In this document: in pieces, positions 16,666 to 24,284 of the stretch | Position numbering within the stretch: the stretch's first letter is position 1 | Layout of the letters: each line of letters starts with the position of its first letter | Source of the DNA: Deltaproteobacteria bacterium RBG_16_49_23 | Lineage (GTDB): Bacteria; Desulfobacterota; BSN033; UBA1163 | Assembly (NCBI GenBank): GCA_001798855.1 | Contig: MGQQ01000034.1 | Span: 1 to 35,244, forward strand | Direction: 5' to 3' | DNA length: 35,244 nucleotides | Notes under the pieces: generated by a model | What the model was told of the DNA's origin: nothing | Seen by the model: the letters and a program-made list of their open reading frames with translations, nothing else | Databases searched by the model: none | Position numbers and translations under genes: made by a program

Positions 16666-17991
16666 TTACTTGCCCCATCCCGGGAAGGGGAAGATGGCAT
16701 CAGTTGTCTTCACCCCTGCCGGGTAGACAATCTGTTTTACCATTCCTTCGATGGCCACCTGATTGGGAAGTAGCCTCTTCCCCTCCGCCTTCTGCCACTG
16801 GATGAGGTTTGTCGCCTTTCCAATTTGCCACCCTGAATCGGGATGGCCGAGAGGATTCACCTCATACTCGCCGAAGATGGTGATGGTCTTGATCGAATAT
16901 AATTTATCTCTCAATGCCTTCTTATCTTCGATGTTTCCAACCTCTTTGATTGCTCGCTCCAGGATCTGTCCCGCAGCAAAACCGGCAGCCGCATGGTAGG
17001 AGGGTTCGCCTTTATACTCTTGCAGGTAGGCCTTGTAGAAGTCGAGGTTTCCGGGTGTTTTGACAAAGGGTTCCCAGAATGTTTCTCCTGTGACGTAATT
17101 GGCATCACCCTTCAGCGATTTAGTGAAATCGGCGATCGCAGGCCCAACAAGGAATCCAAGCATTTTCGGCGTGGCGTTAACAGCCTTGGCCGCCTTTACC
17201 AGTCCGATCGAATCAGGGAGATAGCCTCCTCCGAGGATCAGATCGGGTTTCTGAGACCATGCCTTGGACATGATGGGCTCCCAGTCCGCTGTCTCTTTGG
17301 GATAGGCCTCATCGAGCACCACCTGCATTCCCATCTCTTTGGCTTTGGCAACAAGGGGTTTGGTCGCTCCAATCGGAAAGGCTGTATCCGAATAGATGAA
17401 GGCTACGGTCCTGGCCCCTTTCTCCTTTCCAATCATGAGGCATCCGTAGAGATTCTTCCAGGCCGGAGGGAGAACGCCTACAAACCATTCCCTCTTCTTT
17501 CCTTCCCAGATAACCGGCGCATTGGCCAGGGGAGTGATGATGGGGATCTTATAATCCTCTGCCAGGGGAGCGATGGCATTGGAGACTGCGCTCCCATAAG
17601 GCCCCACTATCAGATCGACCTTGTCAGAGACGACCAGTTTTCGAATCAATTTAATCGCCTCGCTGGGATCGCTCTTATCATCATAGACGACAAACTCCAC
17701 CTGCCTCCCCAGAAGTCCGGGACCAGGGCATCCCAGTTTTTCTACTTCTCCGAAGGTGCAGCCTTTTCCATTAATGATCTTTCCCCATAGTTTATATCCG
17801 CCGACCTCCAGTTCTCCTTCACGGGCCCATGCTCCGGTCAGGGAGATCGCGACCCCGATCTTGATGGGAGCTTTCGACTGGGCAAAGACCGTCTTTCCCG
17901 CAAGGCCTCCCATACCCAGAACTGCGGTTCCAATGACGGTCTTCTTTAAAAAATCCCTCCTGCTCCATTCCTTCTTCCCCTCTTTTTTCAT
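16666..17991 (-). CDS. livK: ABC transporter substrate-binding protein, LivK-type, with Tat signal
   Basis: The 441-residue periplasmic binding protein (type I fold, PF13458-like) begins with a twin-arginine signal, SRRDFLKK at about residues 10-17, and a hydrophobic stretch ending FAQ. The mature domain starts IKIGVAISLTGAWA. Tat rather than Sec export of a LivK homologue occurs in several proteobacterial families. AAGGAGG lies 6-12 bases before the ATG, a strong site, so this is probably the first gene of livKHMGF. The mature length (about 400 residues) is at the upper end for the family. The ligand could be amino acids, aromatic acids or others. Confidence 0.92.
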   Translation of the reverse strand: MKKEGKKEWSRRDFLKKTVIGTAVLGMGGLAGKTVFAQSKAPIKIGVAISLTGAWAREGELEVGGYKLWGKIINGKGCTFGEVEKLGCPGPGLLGRQVEFVVYDDKSDPSEAIKLIRKLVVSDKVDLIVGPYGSAVSNAIAPLAEDYKIPIITPLANAPVIWEGKKREWFVGVLPPAWKNLYGCLMIGKEKGARTVAFIYSDTAFPIGATKPLVAKAKEMGMQVVLDEAYPKETADWEPIMSKAWSQKPDLILGGGYLPDSIGLVKAAKAVNATPKMLGFLVGPAIADFTKSLKGDANYVTGETFWEPFVKTPGNLDFYKAYLQEYKGEPSYHAAAGFAAGQILERAIKEVGNIEDKKALRDKLYSIKTITIFGEYEVNPLGHPDSGWQIGKATNLIQWQKAEGKRLLPNQVAIEGMVKQIVYPAGVKTTDAIFPFPGWGK

Positions 17992-18031
17992 ATCGATCCC
18001 CTCCTTATTAGAAGACTTACAAGCAAACCGA

Positions 18032-18060
18032 AATTAACAGATTTTCATTTTTCTTGTCAA
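18032..18060 (-). promoter_or_regulatory. candidate sigma-70 promoter of livKHMGF
   Basis: On the minus strand a perfect TTGACA (18060-18055) is followed by a 17-base spacer and TTAATT (18037-18032). The latter is a poor -10, so confidence is limited. It lies about 40 bases upstream of the livK ATG. Confidence 0.35.
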
Positions 18061-18365
18061 ATGGAGAATGGCTTGACAATCCTCTCAATGACGAATGGTG
18101 CGAGGGGTTTCTTTTCCTGTCCGGGCTTTTACAGAGATCGAGGAATAGATTTGACATCGAGCCCACCCAAAATTAACAAATAGAAATAGGGGAATTGTCA
18201 GAAATCTTTACAATTTCAAATTTTGGCATATTCCTTAATTAAATCAAATCCATAAATCCATCAGCCCAAAGACCTCTGTCGGAAGGCTTTACATTCTGTG
18301 CTTTTTGGGAAATATTAGATTTTGCAAAAAACCAAATAAGATTAAGAGGTTATAAATATACTCAT
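18061..18365. other. gene-free intergenic stretch
   Basis: This AT-rich stretch separates divergent livK and the small ORF pair. It holds scattered TTGAC-type hexamers on the plus strand but no ORF, RNA gene or repeat that I can support. Confidence 0.5.
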
Positions 18366-18382
18366 TTGGTATGAAAAATGCT
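18366..18382 (+). promoter_or_regulatory. candidate sigma-54 promoter
   Basis: TTGGTATGAAAAATGCT matches the -24/-12 pattern, with GG and GC exactly 10 bases apart and most flanking consensus positions kept. It lies about 63 bases before the first small ORF at 18445. No activator site was identified. Confidence 0.45.
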
Positions 18383-18444
18383 TAGATTTCTATTCAGATT
18401 AGTTTAAAAATTATTTGCTTTCGACCCTAACAAAGGAGATAGGA

Positions 18445-18603
18445 ATGAGGAGTTTCCTGATCAATAAAAACCTATCCTTCTTTTATTGGTTAAAAAAGAG
18501 AATTGGGAAAAAGAGGGCTTACAGGGTGGCCATTGTCTTTGAGAAAGTTATTCTCATCTTTGGAAGAGAACATATGAGGGGCATGGAACGTGGTAGGTTA
18601 TGA
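18445..18603 (+). CDS. hypothetical small basic protein, 52 aa
   Basis: This short ORF has a good ribosome-binding site (AAAGGAG, 6 bases before the ATG at 18445). It encodes a basic peptide with a hydrophobic middle (VAIVFEKVILIFG). Its stop lies 14 bases inside the next ORF, suggesting coupling. A sigma-54-like site lies upstream. It is not recognised, and a chance ORF cannot be excluded. Confidence 0.35.
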   Translation: MRSFLINKNLSFFYWLKKRIGKKRAYRVAIVFEKVILIFGREHMRGMERGRL

Positions 18604-18796
18604 ACTCTACTGGCATGATCCGATAAAAGGTTATCAGTTTATTGGGGTGCTACCAGAAAGGAGACAAAACCCAAGGACCATAACGAAGGAATCGGTTTTA
18701 CATTGGGGGAAGAAATATTTTGACAAGAACTTGAATCCCAATGATATATTCTTCCTTGAAGTAGAAATCAATGGAAAGAAAATCCGTCCTTTATAA
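18590..18796 (+). CDS. hypothetical protein, 68 aa
   Basis: This 68-residue ORF begins with GTG at 18590, overlapping the previous ORF by 14 bases. It has a protein-like composition, with an aromatic N-terminus (YELYWHDP), a central LPERRQNP motif and a C-terminal strand-like segment. It resembles small uncharacterised proteins built around an (F/Y)ELYW ... LPERR pattern, though that recollection is not verified. A strong hairpin terminator lies 40 bases downstream, which supports a real transcription unit. Function is unknown. Confidence 0.55.
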   Translation: MVGYELYWHDPIKGYQFIGVLPERRQNPRTITKESVLHWGKKYFDKNLNPNDIFFLEVEINGKKIRPL

Positions 18797-18834
18797 CTGA
18801 GAAAAAAATCTCATTTTGATTTGAGGAGGGCAAG

Positions 18835-18870
18835 GGCAGATCCAGAGATGGTTCTGCCTTTTTTGTTTTT
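18835..18870 (+). terminator. rho-independent terminator
   Basis: Stem GGCAGATCC (18835-18843) pairs with GGTTCTGCC (18850-18858) with one mismatch and a 6-base loop, followed by TTTTTTGTTTTT. It ends the small-ORF unit. Confidence 0.8.
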
Positions 18871-18900
18871 CTGGGTTTCTACCTGCCTCTTCTTTTGTGA

Positions 18901-18929
18901 GTGACGGATTCAAAATCATGAAGTATAAT
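18901..18929 (+). promoter_or_regulatory. candidate sigma-70 promoter for the HIT gene
   Basis: GTGACG (18901-18906), a 17-base spacer and a perfect TATAAT (18924-18929). The ATG at 18941 would then have a leader of only about 6 bases, so the mRNA would be nearly leaderless. Confidence 0.4.
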
Positions 18930-18940
18930 TAATTGAGAAG

Positions 18941-19267
18941 ATGGAAAAGGAATGCGCCTTCTGTCAGATAGTGCGGGGAGAGAAGCCAGCGGATATTGTT
19001 TTTCAAAACGAGTCCGTGGTGGTTTTTAAAGATATCCGGCCCCATGCTCCCGTTCATCTTCTCATCGTCCCAAAGAAACATATCCGGAGCCTCAACGACC
19101 TTGCAGAGCAGGATCAAGAGGTTCTTTCAGAGATGATTCTGATCGCGCGGAAAGTAGCGCAGGAGAAAGAGATTTCAAATTCAGGTTATCGAATCGTTTT
19201 TAATGTGGAGCGAGGCGGAGGACAGGTCATTTTCCATCTTCACATGCATCTGTTAGGAGGCTGGTAG
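18941..19267 (+). CDS. HIT family nucleotide-binding protein
   Basis: This 108-residue protein is a histidine triad (HINT-type) hydrolase. It starts with the usual CAFCQIVRGEKPA segment and ends with the triad HLHMHLLGG (His99, His101, His103). Members hydrolyse purine nucleoside phosphoramidates and related adenylylated compounds in the cytoplasm. Length is typical. The stop codon is immediately followed by the ATG of the intradiol-dioxygenase-like gene, whose ribosome-binding site TAGGAGG lies in the HIT coding end, so the two are translationally coupled. Confidence 0.93.
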   Translation: MEKECAFCQIVRGEKPADIVFQNESVVVFKDIRPHAPVHLLIVPKKHIRSLNDLAEQDQEVLSEMILIARKVAQEKEISNSGYRIVFNVERGGGQVIFHLHMHLLGGW

Positions 19268-19729
19268 ATGTCAAAATTAATCGTTATGATGGGTTTATTC
19301 ATCATCACATCTTTCCTCTTCATCTCTACAGTGTATGGGGAGAAGACGTGCAAACCCACCCCGCCTGATATGCTTGGGCCTTTTTACAAGCCCAATGCGC
19401 CTGTGCGATCAAGCGTGGGGAAAGGATATGTTCTGAAGGGCGCTGTTTTGTCCTCTGCGAATTGTTCAGCCATTTCTGGGGCCCGCATCGAATTCTGGCT
19501 GGCCGAGCCGAATGGCCAATATGATGACGACCATCGCGCCACCCTCTTTTCAGGCGGTTCGGGAGAATACCAGTTTGAAAGCAACTTCCCTCCTTCATAT
19601 ATGAACCGGCCACCTCATATCCATATCCGTGTGACAGCCATTGGTTATAAACCCCTTGTTACCCAGCACTACCCTTCCCAGGGTAAGGCTGAGGCCACTT
19701 TTGACCTGGTCCTGACTCCAAAGGATTAG
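19268..19729 (+). CDS. secreted intradiol ring-cleavage dioxygenase-like protein
   Basis: The 153-residue protein has a Sec signal peptide (about residues 1-24, ending VYG). The mature part has an intradiol dioxygenase fold: GPFY near 37-40, then EFWLAEPNGQYDDD, then YMNRPPHIHIRV. The four non-haem ferric iron ligands of the family appear to be kept as Tyr85, Tyr111, His117 and His119. Classical catechol and protocatechuate dioxygenases are cytoplasmic and longer. This short, exported form belongs to the less studied extracellular or periplasmic subgroup. Its substrate is unknown; aromatic or lignin-like diols are possible. It shares an mRNA with the HIT gene upstream. Confidence 0.85.
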   Translation: MSKLIVMMGLFIITSFLFISTVYGEKTCKPTPPDMLGPFYKPNAPVRSSVGKGYVLKGAVLSSANCSAISGARIEFWLAEPNGQYDDDHRATLFSGGSGEYQFESNFPPSYMNRPPHIHIRVTAIGYKPLVTQHYPSQGKAEATFDLVLTPKD

Positions 19730-19755
19730 TTTTTCAAGAAGGTCTATTAACTCTT

Positions 19756-20919
19756 TTAGGCTATTTTTTTAAAGGCCTGGTCTAAGTCTTCGATCAGGTC
19801 ATCGATATTTTCGATTCCCACCGATATCCTGATCAGGGAATCTGTTATCCCGACCTTTTTTCGGACCTCCGGAGGCACGGAGGCATGGGTCATACGGGCA
19901 GGATGCTCGATCAATGATTCGACTCCTCCTAAACTTTCAGCCAGGGCAAAGAGTTTAAGGTTTCCAAGGAACCGATCCGCTTTTTTCAGCCCTCCATCGA
20001 TCTCGAAAGAGAGCATCCCTCCAAATCCGGACATCTGTTTTTTGGCCAGATCATATTGAGGATGGCTCTTCAGACCAGGGTAATAGACCTTCCTCACCCT
20101 GGGGTGATTCTCTAAATACCTGGCAATTCGCAGTCCGTTTTTTTCGTGCTCTTTCATCCTGACGGCCAGTGTCTTGATTCCCCTCAAAACTAAAAAGCTG
20201 TCAAAGGGAGAGAGGATCGCCCCGGTGGCGTTCTGATTGAACTTCAGTTGAAGGTAGAGTTTTTCATCTGAGAGCATGAGCGCCCCGCCTACGGAATCAC
20301 TGTGGCCGTTCAGATATTTGGTGGTGCTGTGAACGACAACATCCGCTCCAAGCTGGAGCGGATTCTGGAAATAGGGGGTCATGAAGGTATTGTCCACCAC
20401 TACCAGGAGATGGGCCTCTTTGGCGATTCTTGAGATTGCGCGGATGTCACACAGGTTCATCAGAGGATTGGTCGGGGACTCCAGCCAGATCATTCTGGTA
20501 TTTTTCCGGATCGCTTTTCTTATCTTCTGGGGATCCCTGGCATCCACATAAGAGGCTTCAACCTGAAAATTTTTGAAGAAGACCCTGTCAAATAACCTTC
20601 GGGTCCCGCCATAGAGATCGTCAAATGCAATAAGGTGATCTCCTGTTTGAAGCAGGGTCAGGGCAAGAGTGTTCTCAGCGGCCATGCCGGAAGCAAAGGC
20701 CAGGCCATATCCGGCGCCTTCAAGGGAAGCCAGGCGGTTTTCCAGGGCCTTTCTCGTCGGATTCCCGGTCCTCGAATACTCATAACCCTGGGTCGGCGCT
20801 TCTACCTTTTTCCTTGCAAAGGTAGAGGAGAGATGGATGGGAATCACGACATCTCCTGAGCCCCCCTCCTTGAGGTTGGGTTCTTCCCCCATGTGGACCG
20901 CCTTTGTCTCAAATTTCAT
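19756..20919 (-). CDS. trans-sulfuration enzyme (cystathionine gamma-synthase/lyase family)
   Basis: The 387-residue protein belongs to the Cys/Met metabolism PLP enzyme family. It carries EYSRTGNPTR (about 47-56), ASGMAA, and the PLP-binding lysine in HSTTKYLNGHSD (Lys201). It either cleaves cystathionine to cysteine or builds cystathionine from activated homoserine; sequence alone does not settle which. Its start overlaps the stop of the beta-synthase gene by 11 bases. That pairing favours the gamma-lyase role in reverse transsulfuration (homocysteine to cysteine). Confidence 0.93.
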   Translation of the reverse strand: MKFETKAVHMGEEPNLKEGGSGDVVIPIHLSSTFARKKVEAPTQGYEYSRTGNPTRKALENRLASLEGAGYGLAFASGMAAENTLALTLLQTGDHLIAFDDLYGGTRRLFDRVFFKNFQVEASYVDARDPQKIRKAIRKNTRMIWLESPTNPLMNLCDIRAISRIAKEAHLLVVVDNTFMTPYFQNPLQLGADVVVHSTTKYLNGHSDSVGGALMLSDEKLYLQLKFNQNATGAILSPFDSFLVLRGIKTLAVRMKEHEKNGLRIARYLENHPRVRKVYYPGLKSHPQYDLAKKQMSGFGGMLSFEIDGGLKKADRFLGNLKLFALAESLGGVESLIEHPARMTHASVPPEVRKKVGITDSLIRISVGIENIDDLIEDLDQAFKKIA

Positions 20920-21904
20920 CCGGACCCTCCTTTTCCAGGAACCGGTGTTGAATCATCCACTGGTCATTATACATCTTGCTCAGGTAACGATCGCCGGAAT
21001 CGGGCAGGATCACGACGATATTTTTTCCGGCCTCCACATTTTCTGCGAGTTTCAGTGAAGCCCAGACAGCGCTCCCGCTTGATCCCCCGGCAAAGATTCC
21101 TTCTTCTCTGGCCAACCTTCTGGCCATCAAAAAGGAATCTTTATCATTGACCTGAATGATATCGTCGATCACGCTAAAATCGACGGCCTTCACCAGATAA
21201 TCTTCTCCAATCCCTTCCACTTTGTAAACATGGGGCTTGGTGATCTTCCCGGTCTTAAAGTAATCATAAAAGACCGATCCTTCCGGATCGACAGCAATAA
21301 TTTTAATCCGGGGGTTCTTCTCTTTCAGGTATTTGCCTGCTCCGCTGATCGTGCCTCCTGTGCCGATCCCGCCTACCAGATAATCGATCCCGCCTTCGGT
21401 TTGGTCCCATATCTCCGGCCCTGTGGTGGAATAATGGGCCTCAATGTTCTTGGGATTATTGTACTGGTCTGGGTACCAGGCATTGGGGATTTCCGAGGCA
21501 ATTTTCCTGGCAATACTGTAGTAACTCTGAGGAGAATCCGGAGGAACATCTGTTTGAGTGACGATCACTTTGGCGCCCAATGCCTTCATCAGGTTCTTTT
21601 TCTCATCACTCATCTTGTCCGGCATGGTAATGATACATGGATACCCTTTTACGGCGGCGATCATGGCCAGAGCTGCCCCCGTGTTTCCTGAAGAACCTTC
21701 TACAATGGTGCCGCCGGGCCTTAGAAGCCCCTCTCTCTCCGCATCTTCAACCATATAGAGGCCCATCCGGTCCTTGACGCTCCCCGAAGGATTAAGGAAC
21801 TCCAGTTTTGCCCAGAGAGAAGGCTTGATCCCTGTGGTGATTCGTTCCACCCTGACAAGGGGGGTGTCCCCGATATGTCCAAGAATATTTTTGGAAAATT
21901 TCAT
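20909..21904 (-). CDS. PLP-dependent cystathionine beta-synthase / cysteine synthase
   Basis: The 331-residue fold-type II PLP enzyme has the lysine motif NPSGSVKDRM (Lys44), the substrate-binding EGSSGNTG (69-76) and the phosphate loop GGIGTGGT. The segments EGIGEDY and GIFAGGSSGSA are typical of the cystathionine beta-synthase branch. No C-terminal CBS regulatory domains are present. The likely reaction is beta-replacement of serine or O-acetylserine by homocysteine. The gene overlaps both neighbours (4 bases upstream, 11 downstream), marking one operon. A plain cysteine synthase remains possible. Confidence 0.92.
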   Translation of the reverse strand: MKFSKNILGHIGDTPLVRVERITTGIKPSLWAKLEFLNPSGSVKDRMGLYMVEDAEREGLLRPGGTIVEGSSGNTGAALAMIAAVKGYPCIITMPDKMSDEKKNLMKALGAKVIVTQTDVPPDSPQSYYSIARKIASEIPNAWYPDQYNNPKNIEAHYSTTGPEIWDQTEGGIDYLVGGIGTGGTISGAGKYLKEKNPRIKIIAVDPEGSVFYDYFKTGKITKPHVYKVEGIGEDYLVKAVDFSVIDDIIQVNDKDSFLMARRLAREEGIFAGGSSGSAVWASLKLAENVEAGKNIVVILPDSGDRYLSKMYNDQWMIQHRFLEKEGPDEI

Positions 21905-22566
21905 TTTAAATCTTTTCCTTTACCTTTTCCCTTGCCTCTTCCCCGCCCTTGTTCGTCTTCTTTCTCTTTCCCTCTTTCTCTTTCTCCGGAGTCTTCTCTC
22001 CCTCTCCCTTTCCTGATTTCATCGTTGACAACCACAAAGTGTTTTCCCCCTGATCTCATCCGAATCACATCTTCAGCCGAATGACGGTGATATTCGGAAA
22101 CGAATTTGAGATTGACAAGATTAATGATATCCGTATCCACAAGCCTGATTTTTCCCCACTCTTTCCTGGGTTTGTTCTTATAGTATCCGTAAGCCTTCCC
22201 GTAGGGCGGGCCTTTCACCTCCACCTTCACCGGCACATAGAATATTTCAGGGCTCAGGCCAAAATGGAGCGTGATGTCCATCCATGTCTTCCCGGCCAGT
22301 CTGAGATCGATGACAGCCGCGGGAAGAATACGGGCCCTCTGAGCGATAAAGAAGACTACAGGGAGCTCTTCATCCGGGATCTTTCGCCCTCTGACAACGA
22401 TGACTTCCCTCTCCGGCACTCTGAAGTAGTCCTGGATTGAAAAATAGAAACTGTTCAAACCTTCCGGCCCGACAGAGACCCCGATATCCACCTGGGGCTG
22501 GCCATGCACTGCCCCACTCCCCAGAAAGAACAGAAACGATACCAAAAAGGCGATGATGAGCTTCAT
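21901..22566 (-). CDS. secreted hypothetical protein with charged low-complexity tail
   Basis: This 221-residue protein has a clear signal peptide (cleavage near VHGQ). A folded middle follows, containing a Tyr/Gly/Lys-rich stretch (GKAYGYYKNK). The final 35 residues or so are almost entirely Gly/Arg/Lys/Glu/Asp. A perfect AAGGAGGT lies 6 bases before the ATG. The stop overlaps the beta-synthase ATG by 4 bases, so an unrelated-looking exported protein heads the sulfur amino acid operon. No known domain is recognised. The tail is encoded by a long purine tract, which could be slippage-prone. Confidence 0.8.
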   Translation of the reverse strand: MKLIIAFLVSFLFFLGSGAVHGQPQVDIGVSVGPEGLNSFYFSIQDYFRVPEREVIVVRGRKIPDEELPVVFFIAQRARILPAAVIDLRLAGKTWMDITLHFGLSPEIFYVPVKVEVKGPPYGKAYGYYKNKPRKEWGKIRLVDTDIINLVNLKFVSEYHRHSAEDVIRMRSGGKHFVVVNDEIRKGRGREDSGERERGKEKEDEQGRGRGKGKGKGKDLK

Positions 22567-22591
22567 AAACCTACCTCCTTAAGATGGGATG

Positions 22592-22796
22592 TCACGCCAG
22601 ATCCTTGCCTTCAGGCTTTCCAGTCCATGCTCCATATCTCTTCACGAGATGAATCTGGCAAAAAGGGATTTGAAATATTGAACCGATTCCGGGTCGGAAC
22701 GTTTCATACTCCACTGGGATAGGCAAACTTTCGCCAGACTCCCCATTGGGTCGTCTCTATCTTATATTCCACATTTTCCAAAAGAAGTTTTTTCAT
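22592..22796 (-). pseudogene. decayed small gene, two reading frames
   Basis: An ATG at 22796 opens a 30-residue frame (MKKLLLENVEYKI ... WGVWRKFAYPSG) that stops at 22704. A second frame overlapping that point (EYETFRPG ... GKPEGKDLA) continues to a stop at 22592. The WGVWR.F.YPSG pattern followed by an EF-like segment recalls the N-terminus of an uncharacterised family, so a frameshifted remnant is likely. There is no convincing ribosome-binding site. Confidence 0.3.
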
Positions 22797-22861
22797 GGTC
22801 TACAAATTTACTATAACACACGCAACAAAAAACCTGTTAAACAAATTTGGGGTCAAAATAG

Positions 22862-23062
22862 CGGTTTGAAATAAACCCCGTTAGAGATTCCAGTCGTTTT
22901 AACTCGAAACCGAGCGGGGCATTATTTCTAACGGGGTAAACTTTTTAGGTTCTTCTGGTTTTTGTGTGAGTGCTTTTCCCCTCTTAAGAGTAACCCCCCT
23001 CTATTCCCCCCTTAGTTTAAAGGGGGATGAAGGGGGGTTAGAAATCCTCCTTTTTCAAAGAG
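22862..23062. mobile_element. composite repeat element, copy A (interrupted by the 61-bp element)
   Basis: It starts CGGTTTGAAATAAAC and ends CTTTTTCAAAGAG, the same borders as copy B at 31022-31173. Inside is a hairpin with perfect arms TAACCCCCCT (22991-23000) and AGGGGGGTTA (23031-23040). The 61-bp element (22876-22936) interrupts the left border. Without it and its duplicated TAAA, the two copies are similar in length. No ORF is present. Confidence 0.65.
22876..22936. mobile_element. 61-bp palindromic element, copy 2, with TAAA target duplication
   Basis: The ends CCCCGTTAGA and TCTAACGGGG are perfect 10-base inverted repeats. TAAA flanks both sides, and the uninterrupted target (AATAAACTTTTTA) is present at 31029-31041. 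The core matches the copy at 10462-10522. Confidence 0.8.
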
Positions 23063-23100
23063 ATAAAGAACGAAGGGTCTGCCCTGGTATTTTATTAGCA

Positions 23101-23442
23101 TTAAAGTTTATTCGCTTCCGCTTGTTCGAGCATGTCTTTCAAAGTGACCTCGGGGTGATGATAACGCGGGTATTGGGCGGCATGCTGGCCCGCATTGACG
23201 GCCAGGGCAAAGAAGTATGTCCCGGAGTTGACCCGAAGATGATTGATAAACCGGATGACGCGAACGGGCAATCCCCAGATGTGGACCGGGAAGATGAGCC
23301 CAACCCGGCCGGCCTCTACTGTAAGTTCTCTTGATAAGGTCGGCATAAATCCAAGGGCCGCCCCCTTTAACTCCTGCGCCATCTGGCGTGCGACCCATAA
23401 GGAATTACCGGTTCCAGTATAAACATACAACTGAATTTTCAT
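23101..23442 (-). pseudogene. truncated flavodoxin-like fragment (EFR1-type ferrodoxin)
   Basis: The 113-residue ORF begins like the flavodoxin half of EFR1-type ferrodoxins: YVYTGTGNSLWVARQMA is the FMN phosphate loop, followed by a FPVHIWGLPVRVIRF segment. Complete proteins are over twice as long and end in two 4Fe-4S clusters. Here conservation fades after about residue 85, and the frame stops just beside the composite repeat at 22862-23062. It has a good ribosome-binding site (GGAGGGC). It is probably a 3'-truncated gene, perhaps cut when repeats inserted. Confidence 0.6.
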
Positions 23443-23512
23443 GCACAGCCCTCCATTCCAATATCTTACCTACTTCCTCTTTCTAACTCAAGTTGATTTC
23501 ACCCGGGCAAAC

Positions 23513-23541
23513 TTGAAAAGAGATATTTATTATTATATTAT
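23513..23541 (+). promoter_or_regulatory. sigma-70-type promoter for the lemA cluster
   Basis: TTGAAA (23513-23518), a 17-base AT-rich spacer and TATTAT (23536-23541): five of six matches in each hexamer. It lies about 57 bases before the lemA ATG. Confidence 0.6.
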
Positions 23542-23598
23542 TGTTGTCCTATGAAAAGCGCCAAATGTAATTTTCCAAATCCCAATCAGGAGGAGAAG

Positions 23599-24192
23599 AT
23601 GAGAAGAGGATCTTTTTTCGTAAAGTTGGTTCTTTCCGCTTTTGTCCTTGCCGCACTTTCTGGCTGCGGCTATAACACGATGCAGAAAAATGAGGAGGCG
23701 GTCAAGGCGGCATGGGGTGATGTTGAGGCGTCCTATCAGAGAAGGAACGACCTCATCCCCAATCTCGTCGAGGTCGTAAAAACCTACGCCAAACATGAAA
23801 GGGAGACCCTGACCGCTGTCACAGAGGCAAGAGCAAAGGTGGGAGCCATGCAGGTGCCCAAAAATATTATTGATGATCCTAAGGCCTTCTCACAATTTCA
23901 GGAGGCCCAGGCCGGGATGAGCAGCGCTCTTTCGCGATTGATGGTCGTTGTCGAGCGTTATCCTGATCTTAAGGCGAACCAGAATTTTCAGGACCTCCAG
24001 CACCAGCTGGAGGGGACGGAGAACAGGATCAATGTGGCACGGACCCGCTATAACAAAGCAGTCGAAGTCTTTAATACCTCCATCCGGGTCTTCCCGAACA
24101 ACCTGACCAATAAATTCTTGCTCCATCTGACCCTGAAGGAACCCTTCAAGGCTGAAGCTGGAGCTGCAAAGGCCCCCCAGGTCAAATTCTAA
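23599..24192 (+). CDS. lemA: LemA family lipoprotein
   Basis: The 197-residue protein is a LemA family member. It has an N-terminal lipobox LSGC (lipidated Cys23), then the conserved segment [24 protein letters not shown], helical regions, and [18 protein letters not shown] near the end. LemA proteins are envelope-anchored helical proteins of unclear biochemical role, usually encoded beside TPM-domain proteins, as here. The ATG at 23599 is chosen over an upstream in-frame codon because AGGAGG sits just before it and the signal then starts correctly. Confidence 0.93.
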   Translation: MRRGSFFVKLVLSAFVLAALSGCGYNTMQKNEEAVKAAWGDVEASYQRRNDLIPNLVEVVKTYAKHERETLTAVTEARAKVGAMQVPKNIIDDPKAFSQFQEAQAGMSSALSRLMVVVERYPDLKANQNFQDLQHQLEGTENRINVARTRYNKAVEVFNTSIRVFPNNLTNKFLLHLTLKEPFKAEAGAAKAPQVKF

Positions 24193-24284
24193 ATAAACCG
24201 GAGATGGGGAGAAAGAAAAGAAGAGAAATTTCTTCTCCCTTTCTAAAAGCGAGTCGAGAAGGGATTTAAAGGTTCAATTCCGGC

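Noticed and set aside
16197..16805. 202-residue plus-strand ORF
   Set aside because: Antisense to livH and the livH-livK gap, where it reads through repeat DNA.
16993..17790. 265-residue plus-strand ORF
   Set aside because: Antisense to livK, with no domain and no ribosome-binding site.
18061..18365. Possible riboswitch or small RNA upstream of livK
   Set aside because: No conserved riboswitch core or stable hairpin with a T-tract was found by eye.
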